Origin: a bacterium
GTDB lineage: Bacteria; Planctomycetota; SZUA-567
Assembly: GCA_003245715.1 (NCBI GenBank)
Contig: QKCJ01000025.1
Location: forward strand, 1-60,517
Direction: 5' to 3'
DNA length: 60,517 nucleotides
This document shows positions 1 through 8,611 of the stretch, one piece after another. The notes under the pieces were generated by a model. The model had not been told where the DNA came from. It did not search any database and saw only the letters and a program-made list of their open reading frames with translations. A program made the position numbers and the translations under genes. Within the stretch, counting starts at the first letter, position 1, and each line of letters starts with the position of its first letter.

Positions 1-143
1 CGATATAAGTATATATAATATTTTTTCGTTTGAATAAATTATCGTAAATCTCTATCTGTTTGACTTTCTGAGATTTATGACATTTATGTAGGAATATTCG
101 CGTCGTCTGCTTTGTAATAATTTTTTACGGGGTTTTTGAGAAT

Positions 144-1682
144 ATGATTAAAAATAATTATCTGTATGCGTGTTTGTCCGGTCTTTGCGCTACAGCTTTT
201 TTCCTTTCCGGTTGTGGTGACAGTATTGTTGATAATGACACGGCTCTTGCCAAACAGAAGCAGTTGCTGCTCTCCAAGGAGTATGTCGGTTCCGAGATTG
301 AGCTTGTTGATTATAAACAGTTGCTCGCCGCCCAGACGCTTGTCCCGCAACCAAAATCAGAGTCTTTCAATATAAATGACAAGGTCGGTATTGAGGGTGA
401 TTATTATATTTATAACATCCATACCCCGCACGCCACCTATATGACCAAGGGAACGCACGCGCTGGTGCAGTACTGTTATGAGTCGCGGATAATCGAGATG
501 TTTCTTAATTCCAAGCATGGCAACGAGCTGGTTGGCGGGGTTGGGGAATATGTAACCGAATCGCTTAAAGGGGTTGGCAATCTGCTTTCGCATCCGGTTG
601 ACTCGGTCAAGGGGGTTGGTCGGAGTTTTGATGTGATGGTCAAGTCTGTTGGCGGAGATGTGAAGGGGGCGATCAAGGGCAGGCCAGTTGATAAAAACCG
701 TTATGACCGTGATGTTCTGCCGGGCAGTTCAATGTATGCCAGAGAGTTATTGAAGATTGCTTTCAGCATGAAGGCGGATGCGTATACGCTCAATCCGCAT
801 ATGCAGGGGCTTCTCACCAATCTGGCCGGTAAGCGCGAGATTGGCCGGGCATTCTTTTCGATGGTGACGTGGGTGGTGCCGGGGGGGAGTGCGCTGAGTT
901 TTGGTGAGGATATGTCTGCGTGGGGGCAGAAGGGGCTTAATGGCGGTGGCGGCTCGGTCGAGGTTGAGATGTTTATCAGTGAATTTACTCCTGATGACCT
1001 GTTGATCCGTGTTGCCGGTTTTTATAAGGAAAAGCTCGGGCTTGACAATTATCAGGGCAGCCCCGTTGCCAGATTAATCGAGAATGTCTCCTATTCTCCG
1101 CGCCAGCAGGCTTATATTGCCTATTATCTGGATGAACTAAAACGCTCAGGTGCGCAGGGTGTGGAGGATGTAATCAAGCGTTTTGCCAATGCCGGGACGG
1201 TTTTTGAGGGGATTTATAATTCCACACAGCTTGAGATGCTTCATGCGCTGAGTAAGGAATATTCCGTAATCCGTCGTTTTGTTATTATGAAAGAGCAGAT
1301 TGGCGCGATTGTCAATGCCGGTCAGTTTATTGTTATCCCCCTCTGGGATCATACCCGCCAGCGCCAGCACGTACGTGACCTGTTGGTTGAGGCCAGAAAC
1401 CTGGCCCAGACCAATAATATCGGCTCACCGCAGGTCTGGTTTGTCGGGGACTGTGACCGTAATGTTATTGATGTAGCCAAACAGGCCGGGATCAAGGTCC
1501 GTTATGGTGTCGCTGCCGATCAGACCTTCCGTTTCACATCATACCGCAAACTCTCATATAAGCGTGAATCCCGTGACCCGGTTCCGGTTGATACCGGTAC
1601 GGTTACGCGCGATCAGTCTGTCTATGACAGTAGACATCAGGCTGCTGGCGTGGCCAATGATGTGGCTGGCAACAATAAATAA
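144..1682 (+). CDS. Putative lipoprotein of unknown function
   Basis: A 512-residue protein that I do not recognise. The N-terminus is a signal peptide with a short basic start, a hydrophobic core and a lipobox (LSGC, Cys about residue 24), so it should be lipid-anchored in the inner or outer membrane facing the periplasm. The body has a glycine-rich stretch around residues 130-180 and another near residues 255-275. The C-terminus is polar and looks disordered. A TIR- or receiver-like alpha/beta pattern may be present at about residues 395-460 (hydrophobic strand, then a helix, then VWFVGDCD), but this is only an impression. The ATG has a weak GAG ribosome site. It is followed after a 157-bp gap by the acidic protein gene on the same strand, with no evidence of a functional link. 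Confidence 0.75.
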   Translation: MIKNNYLYACLSGLCATAFFLSGCGDSIVDNDTALAKQKQLLLSKEYVGSEIELVDYKQLLAAQTLVPQPKSESFNINDKVGIEGDYYIYNIHTPHATYMTKGTHALVQYCYESRIIEMFLNSKHGNELVGGVGEYVTESLKGVGNLLSHPVDSVKGVGRSFDVMVKSVGGDVKGAIKGRPVDKNRYDRDVLPGSSMYARELLKIAFSMKADAYTLNPHMQGLLTNLAGKREIGRAFFSMVTWVVPGGSALSFGEDMSAWGQKGLNGGGGSVEVEMFISEFTPDDLLIRVAGFYKEKLGLDNYQGSPVARLIENVSYSPRQQAYIAYYLDELKRSGAQGVEDVIKRFANAGTVFEGIYNSTQLEMLHALSKEYSVIRRFVIMKEQIGAIVNAGQFIVIPLWDHTRQRQHVRDLLVEARNLAQTNNIGSPQVWFVGDCDRNVIDVAKQAGIKVRYGVAADQTFRFTSYRKLSYKRESRDPVPVDTGTVTRDQSVYDSRHQAAGVANDVAGNNK

Positions 1683-1839
1683 ATATGGCAAATAATATTT
1701 TTTAAAGTAATCATATTGTTGCACTAATTCGTAAAAACATTTATTATTTTAATGAAACTCAAACGTAAGTTTGGTAAGATAGTTAGTTGTACTTATTTCC
1801 GGTGTAATGATAATATGCTCGGGAAGGCGTCCGGACCAG

Positions 1840-3699
1840 ATGAGAAATACTGATATAATTAATAATATCTTCTCGGAAGCTCTCAATCAACTTGAGAGTG
1901 AGTGGTCTGACAAAGACCCAAAGGTAGAGATTGCTGGGCAGGTTTCTGCGCAGGCTTCAGAAACAGAGCCACCTTCCGGGGATGCTTCAAGCGCTACGGC
2001 TGAGGCTGATATTCCCCAGATATCTCTGGAGCAGGAGGTGGATTCTTCTGCTGCTTTTAATGCCATGCAGGATTTTTTCGCACTTGATAACAATACTGCG
2101 GCAGCGGCTGACATTTCTGATTCTGAGTCTGAGGTTGATTCTGCATTTGGGGCAATGGCAGATTTCTTTGAACAGGAGCAGGAAAAGTCTGAGTCGGATG
2201 ATTCTGCCGGGGTTGGAGAAACTGAGGTTGATTCAGCTTTTGGCGCGATGGCAGATTTTTTCCAGCAGGAAAATGACGCTGATACTGTAGATGAAAAAGA
2301 CGCTGCACTGGTGGCGCTTGAAGAAGCGTTTTCCGGTGAAGAATCTTCTTCTGGTGCTGACTCGGTTGACTGTGCGCTTAGTGCGATGGAGGATTTCTTC
2401 TCTTCGGATTTCTCAGATGATTCTTCTGGTCAACCTTCAGGTGAAACGGGGGCGGATCTTCTGCAGGCGGCAGAGTTGATAGCAGAAGATGATACTAATG
2501 TTGACGCTGCTTTCAGTACGCTTGAGGATTTTTTCGGCGCTTCTGGGCTGGCTGAAGTTGGTGGTGGTGAAGACGGGGAGGCTGCGGGGGACGGTTTTGA
2601 GGGTGAAGGGGCTGAGTCGGAGTCAGACAAGGCTCTTGATGAAATGACGGAATTTTTTGCAGCGCAGAATTATTCAGAGGAGGCTCTGGCTGGCGCTGAA
2701 TTTACTGAGATTGAAGATACTGCTATTGATGCGGTCGCCGATTTCTGGGAGAATGCGGCTTGCGCTCTTCCCGGAGCCGGCAGCGGCAATAATTTAAGCG
2801 ATAATAACGACAAGGAGAATGATGTGGCTGTTGATAAGGATGACCTGAGCGATTTCCTGAACTCTGATTTACCCCCGGAAGATGGCGGGTTTGAAGAGGA
2901 TGATGAGGATCTTGACTCTCTTCTTAATGATCTTGCTAATTCTGCTGATGTCGAGGAAGAGGATGAAGATTCTGGTGTGTTGACTGAAGAGGATGATACC
3001 GGCTTTGAGTCAACAGATGATGAGGACAGCGACTTTAATGATTTGCTTGAAGGGGCGCTTGGTCTCAATGAGATAGAACCTGATGATGAGGAAGCGGATC
3101 TTTCTTCTCTTGGTGCTATTGAGCATGACGTTACTGAGGACCCCGGCTTTTCTGAAGACCAGAGCAGTGATCTAGATCGTCTTCTTGAGGAAGCCTCGCT
3201 TAATAATGATGATTCTGATGACGATCTTCTCCCGGATGAGGATGAAGAAGGCTTTGATGAGGATGAAGACGCGGCGGCAGATGACTTTTCCAGTACGGGA
3301 GGCGGGCTTTTTGGTGCGGATCTTGAGGATCTTGCCGATGATTTAACTGGTGCGCTTACCGATGATGATGACGGGGATATGGTTGTCAGAAATATTGCCG
3401 TTCCCGAGCCGTCGATACCGCTTAGCGAGGAAGCTGATGAAGAACTTGAGCGCAAGCTTGCCGAGATGGGGCTTGGCGGCGATAACCTCCTGCATAATTC
3501 CTTCTCGGCTGAAAAAGAGAAGTTGCTTGACCACCTGATCCAGCGTTTTGAGCTTCTGGCCAGGAGGAAACTTGAAGGGCTGCCAAATGAGCAGGTCAAC
3601 ATGATTAAGAGTGTTAACCTGCGTGTTGAAATTGATCTTAAATTTGGTGAGTATATTGCTTCTGGTAATGATGATAGTCTCTTTAGCATTGATATATAA
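1840..3699 (+). CDS. Very acidic protein with repeated DFF motifs
   Basis: An unrecognised, extremely Asp/Glu/Ser-rich protein of about 619 residues. The first third carries seven imperfect copies of a unit resembling VDSAFGAMADFF, separated by acidic linkers. The middle third is an almost continuous acidic low-complexity region with repeated DDLLN/DLDSLL pieces. The last 80-90 residues are of normal composition and look folded (ERKLAEMGLGG, then an amphipathic helical segment). There is no signal peptide or membrane segment, so it is probably cytoplasmic. The first in-frame ATG is at 1807, but I prefer 1840: MRNTDIINNIFSEAL is a more natural N-terminus and purine-rich GGGAAGG lies upstream. 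The amphipathic repeats embedded in acidic linkers suggest multivalent binding to a partner; a similar DDFFA motif occurs in the CheA-like kinase at 54594-58013. Confidence 0.7.
   Translation: MRNTDIINNIFSEALNQLESEWSDKDPKVEIAGQVSAQASETEPPSGDASSATAEADIPQISLEQEVDSSAAFNAMQDFFALDNNTAAAADISDSESEVDSAFGAMADFFEQEQEKSESDDSAGVGETEVDSAFGAMADFFQQENDADTVDEKDAALVALEEAFSGEESSSGADSVDCALSAMEDFFSSDFSDDSSGQPSGETGADLLQAAELIAEDDTNVDAAFSTLEDFFGASGLAEVGGGEDGEAAGDGFEGEGAESESDKALDEMTEFFAAQNYSEEALAGAEFTEIEDTAIDAVADFWENAACALPGAGSGNNLSDNNDKENDVAVDKDDLSDFLNSDLPPEDGGFEEDDEDLDSLLNDLANSADVEEEDEDSGVLTEEDDTGFESTDDEDSDFNDLLEGALGLNEIEPDDEEADLSSLGAIEHDVTEDPGFSEDQSSDLDRLLEEASLNNDDSDDDLLPDEDEEGFDEDEDAAADDFSSTGGGLFGADLEDLADDLTGALTDDDDGDMVVRNIAVPEPSIPLSEEADEELERKLAEMGLGGDNLLHNSFSAEKEKLLDHLIQRFELLARRKLEGLPNEQVNMIKSVNLRVEIDLKFGEYIASGNDDSLFSIDI
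2038..2760 (+). repeat. Seven degenerate DFF peptide repeats
   Basis: At the protein level the core motif is (V/I)D-x-A-(F/L)-x-x-M-x-(D/E)-F-F. Units are VDSSAAFNAMQDFF, VDSAFGAMADFF (twice), VDCALSAMEDFF, VDAAFSTLEDFF, SDKALDEMTEFF and a terminal IDAVADFW. Spacing is irregular, about 30-60 residues, and the DNA copies have diverged, so this is an old repeat kept at the peptide level. Confidence 0.75.
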
Positions 3700-3757
3700 A
3701 CTTTTCTCCTGCTGTTTTGCAGTGGATGTGTTCTGAGATAAACTGGAGAGTTAGGCA

Positions 3758-5098
3758 ATGGCGGTAATATTTAAATGTCCCGACTGCGGCAAAATATACA
3801 GGGTTGGTGCGGATAAGGCAGGGCTGACGGCAGCCTGTTCGTGCGGTAAGAAGTTTGTCATCCCCGAGGAGTGCGTGCAAAAAAGTTGCGCCAAGTCTGC
3901 TTTGCGTACGGACTCTTGCGGAAAGTTCAACTCTGATGACAGCAGCGAGACCAAGAGTTACCGCCCCTCCAAAAAATCAGCAGATTCTGAAGCAGAATTT
4001 ACTGATGAGGCTGTTACTGAGGACCGCGACGATACTAGAGATTTTGTTTCCGCTGATGATGAGGCTGATTCTTCTGCTGAGGTTCAGTCTGATGCTGGCG
4101 AATCGGATCTGGCGTCGGTACCGGGCAAATCAATTTTCGCGACTATTACGGTTATTCTTGGTCTGGTGGCTACTGCTGCTTCCCTGTTCATCCCGTTTTC
4201 TGTTGGCGGTGATGGTTCGGCCTTGAACGGTCTTGGTATTATTCAGAGCGCAGTTCACTCCACAATTGCCGTCCTGACCTACCCGGCCGCAATTCTTGCC
4301 ATATTGCTGCTTTGTATTTTTTACTTTACCGCTATGCGGATCGGCAGGGTCGGCGGATTTATCTTTGGTTTTATCATACTTGTGCTTACGGCATTTGGCA
4401 TAATATCGTCGCTTGCCGCAGCCAGCGGTTCGTCTGATATTTTCGGGGCATTATCAGGTATTAATCTGGCGGCAGCGTTTTCTGCTACATCGGCACCTGG
4501 TCTTGCTGTCTTTGCCATCGGTGGAGTTATTTCCTTTGTCGGGGCGGTGCTTTCTTCTTTGAGTGTTTTCTCTTCTGCGGCAGGAACTTCTTCACCGGCT
4601 GGTCGAAGACGGAATCTCAAACCTGCTTCTGAATATTCTCCGACGCAGCGCGAAGCAACACCGGCCTTCTCCTCCTCATCAGAGAGTGACGATTCTGATT
4701 CAGGTGGTGATTCTTCGGATGAAATTTCCGAGGATGACACTGGTGAAGGTGATTCGGAAGAGGATGATTCTGTAGAACTTGACAGCGATTCCGAGGAGGA
4801 TGATTCTGCTGTTGAGAGTGCTAAAACTTCAGAGGATGGCGAAGATGATCTGGAAGAGGGTCTTGATAATGACGGGGAAAGCGAAGAGGCTGATGACTCT
4901 GCTGAAGAGGAAGAACAGGATGATGATGTTGAGCAGGATGATGATGATGATGGAGACGTTGCCGAATCAGCTCAGGAGTCTGAGCCTGTGAAAAAAATAT
5001 CAAAGAAACTTGGCAAAAAAATCGGCAAGAAACTGTCAAAGAAAATAAGCAAGAAGTTGAGTAAGAAAATCGGCAAGAAGATCCGCAAAAAACGTTGA
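3758..5098 (+). CDS. Zinc-ribbon membrane protein with acidic region and KK-repeat tail
   Basis: A 446-residue protein with an unusual modular design and no recognised function. Residues 1-35 form a zinc ribbon with CxxC (Cys7, Cys10) and CxC (Cys27, Cys29). An acidic Ser/Asp/Glu linker runs to about residue 120. About four hydrophobic segments (roughly residues 125-150, 170-195, 200-225 and 245-270) imply an integral membrane domain. A long acidic domain follows at about residues 300-410. The last 35 residues are eight copies of KK(I/L)(S/G/R). The ribbon resembles those at the N-termini of other PVC and myxobacterial membrane proteins. It follows the acidic DFF protein by 58 bp on the same strand and both are strongly acidic, so they may be co-expressed. 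A strong hairpin ends the unit. Confidence 0.75.
   Translation: MAVIFKCPDCGKIYRVGADKAGLTAACSCGKKFVIPEECVQKSCAKSALRTDSCGKFNSDDSSETKSYRPSKKSADSEAEFTDEAVTEDRDDTRDFVSADDEADSSAEVQSDAGESDLASVPGKSIFATITVILGLVATAASLFIPFSVGGDGSALNGLGIIQSAVHSTIAVLTYPAAILAILLLCIFYFTAMRIGRVGGFIFGFIILVLTAFGIISSLAAASGSSDIFGALSGINLAAAFSATSAPGLAVFAIGGVISFVGAVLSSLSVFSSAAGTSSPAGRRRNLKPASEYSPTQREATPAFSSSSESDDSDSGGDSSDEISEDDTGEGDSEEDDSVELDSDSEEDDSAVESAKTSEDGEDDLEEGLDNDGESEEADDSAEEEEQDDDVEQDDDDDGDVAESAQESEPVKKISKKLGKKIGKKLSKKISKKLSKKIGKKIRKKR
4991..5095 (+). repeat. Eight KK(I/L)(S/G) tetrapeptide repeats
   Basis: The C-terminus of the zinc-ribbon membrane protein is eight consecutive tetrapeptides of the form Lys-Lys-Ile/Leu-Ser/Gly (the last is KKIR), closed by KKR. 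The codons vary between copies (AAA/AAG, ATA/ATC/CTT/CTG/TTG), so the repeat is maintained as protein and is not a recent DNA slippage tract. Confidence 0.85.
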
Positions 5099-5125
5099 TT
5101 CTTTCTTCTATTTGCATGTGATTTC

Positions 5126-5152
5126 TCGGCCGGGGCAACCCGGCCGAATTTG
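5126..5152 (+). terminator. Intrinsic terminator after the zinc-ribbon gene
   Basis: A perfect 9-bp GC-rich stem (TCGGCCGGG with CCCGGCCGA) closes on a GCAA tetraloop and is followed by AATTTGTATT. It lies 28 bp after the stop codon of the zinc-ribbon protein and before the CCA-adding enzyme gene. Confidence 0.8.
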
Positions 5153-5187
5153 TATTATCGATAATCTGCCTTATTTTAATAACGCAG

Positions 5188-6534
5188 GTGAAACAAGTTA
5201 GGGTTGTTATGGAAATTGATCCCGGTGCGCTTTATATAATCAAAAAACTTCAGGACGCAGGTTACATGGCGGTATGTGTCGGTGGCTGTGTCCGTGACTG
5301 GCTGATGGGGGCGAAGATCAAGGATTGGGATATCGCTACCTCGGCTGTGCCTGATGTTATCGAAAAATTGTTTGACCGCACGGTCGGAGTCGGCAAAGCC
5401 TTCGGGGTAATGGTGGTGGTGCATGAGGGGCAGGAATATGAGGTCGCAACTTTTCGCAAAGACCTTGGTTATGCTGATGGCCGCCGTCCTGACAGTGTTG
5501 ATTTTTGTGATGCGCGTGAGGATGCCTTGCGGCGTGATTTTACCATTAACGCGCTGATGTATGATCCGGTTTCGGGTAAGCTTGAGGATTATATCGGTGG
5601 GCGCGAGGATCTTGAAAAGGGAATAATCCGTACTGTCGGTAGGGCGCGCGACCGTTTTCTTGAGGATCATCTGCGATTGCTGCGGGCGGTGCGTTTTGCG
5701 GCACGCACTGGCTTTACTATCGAGCCGGAGACGTTTTCGGCGCTGCAGGAGATGGCGGCACTGGCCAGACTTGTCAGTGCAGAACGCATCGGTCAGGAAT
5801 TTTTTAAGATGTTTACCGGTGCCAATTGCGACCTTGCTTTTGAGCTGCTTGAGCAGTCCAGACTTCTTTTGCACCTCGTGCCTGAGCTGGCTGTTATGCG
5901 CGGAATGCCGCAGCCTGAAGAGTTCCATCCTGAGGGAGATGTCTTTGAACATACCAGAATAATGCTGAAGATGTTTTCTGAAGATGATATCCCGCCAGAG
6001 CTTGACCGCTCGATTCTGGCGTTTGCGGTATTACTGCATGATGTTGGAAAACCCCTGACTCTTGAGCTTTCAGGGCGGATACGTTTTAACAGTCATGACG
6101 CGGCTGGTTCAGAGCTTGCCGGGCAGATCTTAAAACGGCTGAAAATGCCCAACCGTTTCAGCGCTGGCGTGTGTGATCTTATCGGGCGGCATATGCATAT
6201 GGGTAATCTTGCCAAAATGCGTACCGCAAAGTTGCGCCGTTTTCTGCATGAACCACTATTCCCGCTGCACCTCAAGCTGCATTACTACGATTGTAACTCG
6301 AGCCACCGGATGCTGGATAATTATTATTACGGGCAAAAGGCGTATGAAGAGGAGATGGCACGCGAACCGGAACTTGAACCATTACTGGGCGGGAAGGAAT
6401 TAATTGATCTCGGGTACAAACCTGGCCCGCAGTTTTCGCGTATTCTTGAGGCTTTGCTCGATGCCCAGCTCGAAGGTAAGGTTTCTAATGTCCCGGATGC
6501 CCGTATTTGGGTAAAAAATCATTACCGTCTGTAG
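5188..6534 (+). CDS. cca: CCA-adding enzyme / tRNA nucleotidyltransferase
   Basis: This enzyme adds or repairs the 3' CCA end of tRNA in the cytoplasm; members of the family may instead be poly(A) polymerases. The nucleotidyltransferase head shows GGCVRDWLMG followed by the metal-binding DWD of KDWDIATS (about residues 30-55). Then come the conserved DFTINALMYD segment, the RLLRAVRFAARTGF helix (about residues 155-170), and an HD-type domain with FEHTRIML and LLHDVGKP (about residues 250-290). The length of about 448 residues suits the HD-containing bacterial type. The start is uncertain: GTG at 5188 has no clear ribosome site, whereas ATG at 5209 is preceded by TTAGGG and would give a protein seven residues shorter. 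Confidence 0.93.
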   Translation: MKQVRVVMEIDPGALYIIKKLQDAGYMAVCVGGCVRDWLMGAKIKDWDIATSAVPDVIEKLFDRTVGVGKAFGVMVVVHEGQEYEVATFRKDLGYADGRRPDSVDFCDAREDALRRDFTINALMYDPVSGKLEDYIGGREDLEKGIIRTVGRARDRFLEDHLRLLRAVRFAARTGFTIEPETFSALQEMAALARLVSAERIGQEFFKMFTGANCDLAFELLEQSRLLLHLVPELAVMRGMPQPEEFHPEGDVFEHTRIMLKMFSEDDIPPELDRSILAFAVLLHDVGKPLTLELSGRIRFNSHDAAGSELAGQILKRLKMPNRFSAGVCDLIGRHMHMGNLAKMRTAKLRRFLHEPLFPLHLKLHYYDCNSSHRMLDNYYYGQKAYEEEMAREPELEPLLGGKELIDLGYKPGPQFSRILEALLDAQLEGKVSNVPDARIWVKNHYRL

Positions 6535-6609
6535 TGCGTAAATTATTTAACATTTTTTGCCATATGATGTTAAGTCAACGTAATAATATGGTTACAGCCA
6601 ATAACTTGC

Positions 6610-6637
6610 TTGTTTTGGCCGGCCAAAAAGATATAAT
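6610..6637 (+). promoter_or_regulatory. Promoter with a perfect palindrome in its spacer
   Basis: A -35 box TTGTTT (6610-6615) and a -10 box TATAAT (6632-6637) are 16 bp apart. A perfect 16-bp palindrome, TTTTGGCCGGCCAAAA (6613-6628), overlaps the -35 box and fills most of the spacer, a classic repressor position. It drives the STAS-gph pair. Confidence 0.65.
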
Positions 6638-6674
6638 CTAACGAAAATATTTTTGTGAAAATGGAGTTATAAAA

Positions 6675-7937
6675 ATGGCAGAGAAAAGAATCTTTGATGA
6701 CAAAAGCGTCGCGGCACGACGCTGGCGTAATCTGATGATTGCGTCAATGAGCGGACATAACATTTCAACTGACCGTCGTGAGTATCTCGAGCAGATGCGC
6801 CGAAAGCTGGGCATTTCTGTTGATGATGCCAGGCAGATTGTTGATGACTATCGGCATATGGGTGGCGGCATTACTCTTTTTGGTGACAAGTTCCAGAGGC
6901 TGCAGATTTTCCGTGATATTATCAGTATGCTCCTGGTTGATGGCGAGTTGGCTGATAAAGGGCGTTCGCTGTTGTTAAGGATTGCCAAGAAGCTTGACCT
7001 TGATGAGGCGACGCTTGATAATTATATTAATCTTGCTGCTGAGGCGATGAAAAGTTCCGAGGATGGTGAAGATTCGCACGAGAGCCAGCGGCTTAGTCGC
7101 CGGGTTTTCCGCAGGATGGTCTCTGACAGTGAGGATCGTGAGCAGTTGCTGAAATCCTTTGACTCTCTTGACCGTGCAAAGAGGCGCGAGCTTGAGCTTA
7201 AGGTTCTTGAAAAGTTTACCGGAGAATCGGCGGATTCAGATAAAATAGAAACAAAGGAATCTGTCCGCTCTAAGCGTTTTAAAGAAGCATATCTTGAGGA
7301 TGAGCGCTGCGCGGTAATTCTGATTGAAAAAAATGTCATCTCTGAAGCACAGATAAAGCCTTTCAAAGAGAGGCAGAAGCTGCTTTTTGAAACAGATGGT
7401 ACGGTTGTTTCCTTCCTTACGGAAATGGTAAAGGCTAAAGTCCTCAGTTCAAGCTGGGTTGACCAGACGCGGGAAGCTGTCCGCAAGGAATACGGCGAGC
7501 TTGAGGTGCATAAGAGCTGGAATAAAAGCGTATCAAGCGAGCTTGGCGGTCTTCGTCTTTCTTTCAAGGAAGTTACGCTTGACCATACGTTTTGGGTGAG
7601 CTGCATCGGTTTGAAAGGTTTTCTTGACCATAATTCGGTTGATCTTCTGCAGAATACCTACGATAAGATCTTCCGGGAGCGCGGTGATTCCTCACGCATG
7701 GTTATTATGGATATGGGCGGACTCAACTATATCAGCAGTGCCGGAGTAGGTGCGATCTTGAATGCCCGCGCCAAGACCCTTGACCGCTGGGGCGATATCC
7801 GTTTTGTCAATGTCAGCAAGGAAGCGCAGGAAATTTTCTCCCTTATTGGGGTTGACCATGTTTTCACCTTCTGTGAGACGGTTGAAGAAGCGCTCTGGAG
7901 CTTTACTGATATAGCTGTAGCGAAGGATCCGGTGTGA
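6675..7937 (+). CDS. STAS-domain protein with helical N-terminus
   Basis: A 420-residue cytoplasmic protein whose C-terminal 100 residues form a STAS domain: the strand VIMDMGGLNYISSAGVG carries the serine that anti-sigma factor antagonists have at the phosphorylation site, followed by the expected helix and strand (RFVNVSKEAQEIFSLIGV). The first 200 residues are helical and charged. A middle section (about residues 215-275, ISEAQIKPFKERQKLL) resembles the small helical modules found ahead of kinase or STAS domains in Planctomycetes-like bacteria, though I cannot name it. The likely role is in a partner-switching signalling pathway, with the phosphorylating kinase elsewhere. Its stop overlaps the gph start as TGATG, so the two are translationally coupled. 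Start: ATG at 6675 after GGAG. Confidence 0.8.
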   Translation: MAEKRIFDDKSVAARRWRNLMIASMSGHNISTDRREYLEQMRRKLGISVDDARQIVDDYRHMGGGITLFGDKFQRLQIFRDIISMLLVDGELADKGRSLLLRIAKKLDLDEATLDNYINLAAEAMKSSEDGEDSHESQRLSRRVFRRMVSDSEDREQLLKSFDSLDRAKRRELELKVLEKFTGESADSDKIETKESVRSKRFKEAYLEDERCAVILIEKNVISEAQIKPFKERQKLLFETDGTVVSFLTEMVKAKVLSSSWVDQTREAVRKEYGELEVHKSWNKSVSSELGGLRLSFKEVTLDHTFWVSCIGLKGFLDHNSVDLLQNTYDKIFRERGDSSRMVIMDMGGLNYISSAGVGAILNARAKTLDRWGDIRFVNVSKEAQEIFSLIGVDHVFTFCETVEEALWSFTDIAVAKDPV

Positions 7938-8590
7938 TGCAGGGGGTTATCTTTGACCTTGATGGCACGTTGCTTGATACTATTGGTGATCTGGCTGCGG
8001 CAATGAACCGGGCTCTTTCTGCCGGGGGCTTTGCCGAACATTCGGTCGAGACATATATGAACTATGTCGGTGACGGGGCGAAGAAACTGGTTTACCGGGC
8101 TCTTCCTGAAGATGCCAGAAGTGAGAAAAATATCGAGCGTACCCTCAACGTTTTTGCGGAGGATTACGCTGCTAACTGGGCGGTTTCCACTGCTGTTTTT
8201 GCCGGCATTGATAATTGCCTTAAAAAAATTGCGGACTCCGGCAGGAAGCTTGCTGTGTTGTCAAACAAACCAGACCGTTATATGGAGAATATCCGTAAGC
8301 TGTTTTTTGCCGGTCATGATTTTGTCTGTTTCAGCGGCAAGCGGGAGGAATTTCTTCCAAAGCCTGATCCGGCCGGTGCGTTATTTGTCGCTAAAGAGAT
8401 GGGGCTTGAGCCGGCGGATATTTTTTATGTCGGTGACAGTAATACCGATATGAAGACTGCGGTTAACGCGGGTTTCTATCCGTGTGCGGTTACGTGGGGG
8501 TATCGCGGCCGTGCGGAACTTATTGAGAGCGGGGCAAGGTCGGTGGTTGATCTGCCAGAGCAGATTAATGATCTTCTTGACTCATTATAA
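7937..8590 (+). CDS. gph: HAD-family phosphoglycolate phosphatase-like hydrolase
   Basis: A 217-residue haloacid dehalogenase-type phosphatase. It shows motif I FDLDGTLLDT with the nucleophilic Asp, motif II VLSNKP, the PKPDP lysine region, and motif IV YVGDSNTDMKTAVNAG. The cap domain sits between motifs I and II, as in Gph/PGP enzymes that remove 2-phosphoglycolate; family members also act on pyrophosphate or other small phosphates, so the exact substrate is inferred. The ATG at 7937 shares its A with the TGA of the upstream STAS gene and has AAGGA ten bases before it; a GTG three bases earlier is less likely. Confidence 0.88.
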   Translation: MQGVIFDLDGTLLDTIGDLAAAMNRALSAGGFAEHSVETYMNYVGDGAKKLVYRALPEDARSEKNIERTLNVFAEDYAANWAVSTAVFAGIDNCLKKIADSGRKLAVLSNKPDRYMENIRKLFFAGHDFVCFSGKREEFLPKPDPAGALFVAKEMGLEPADIFYVGDSNTDMKTAVNAGFYPCAVTWGYRGRAELIESGARSVVDLPEQINDLLDSL

Positions 8591-8611
8591 TATTGAGATA
8601 TAACATATTAA

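Noticed and set aside
1..143. AT-rich start of the window as a possible promoter or gene end
   Set aside because: No coding frame with support and no clear pair of promoter boxes could be assigned.
2670..3758. Long Ser-rich frame on the - strand
   Set aside because: It is the antisense of the acidic Asp/Glu-coding gene, whose GAT/GAG/TCT codons read as Ser/Leu/Arg on the other strand; it has no ribosome site or domain.
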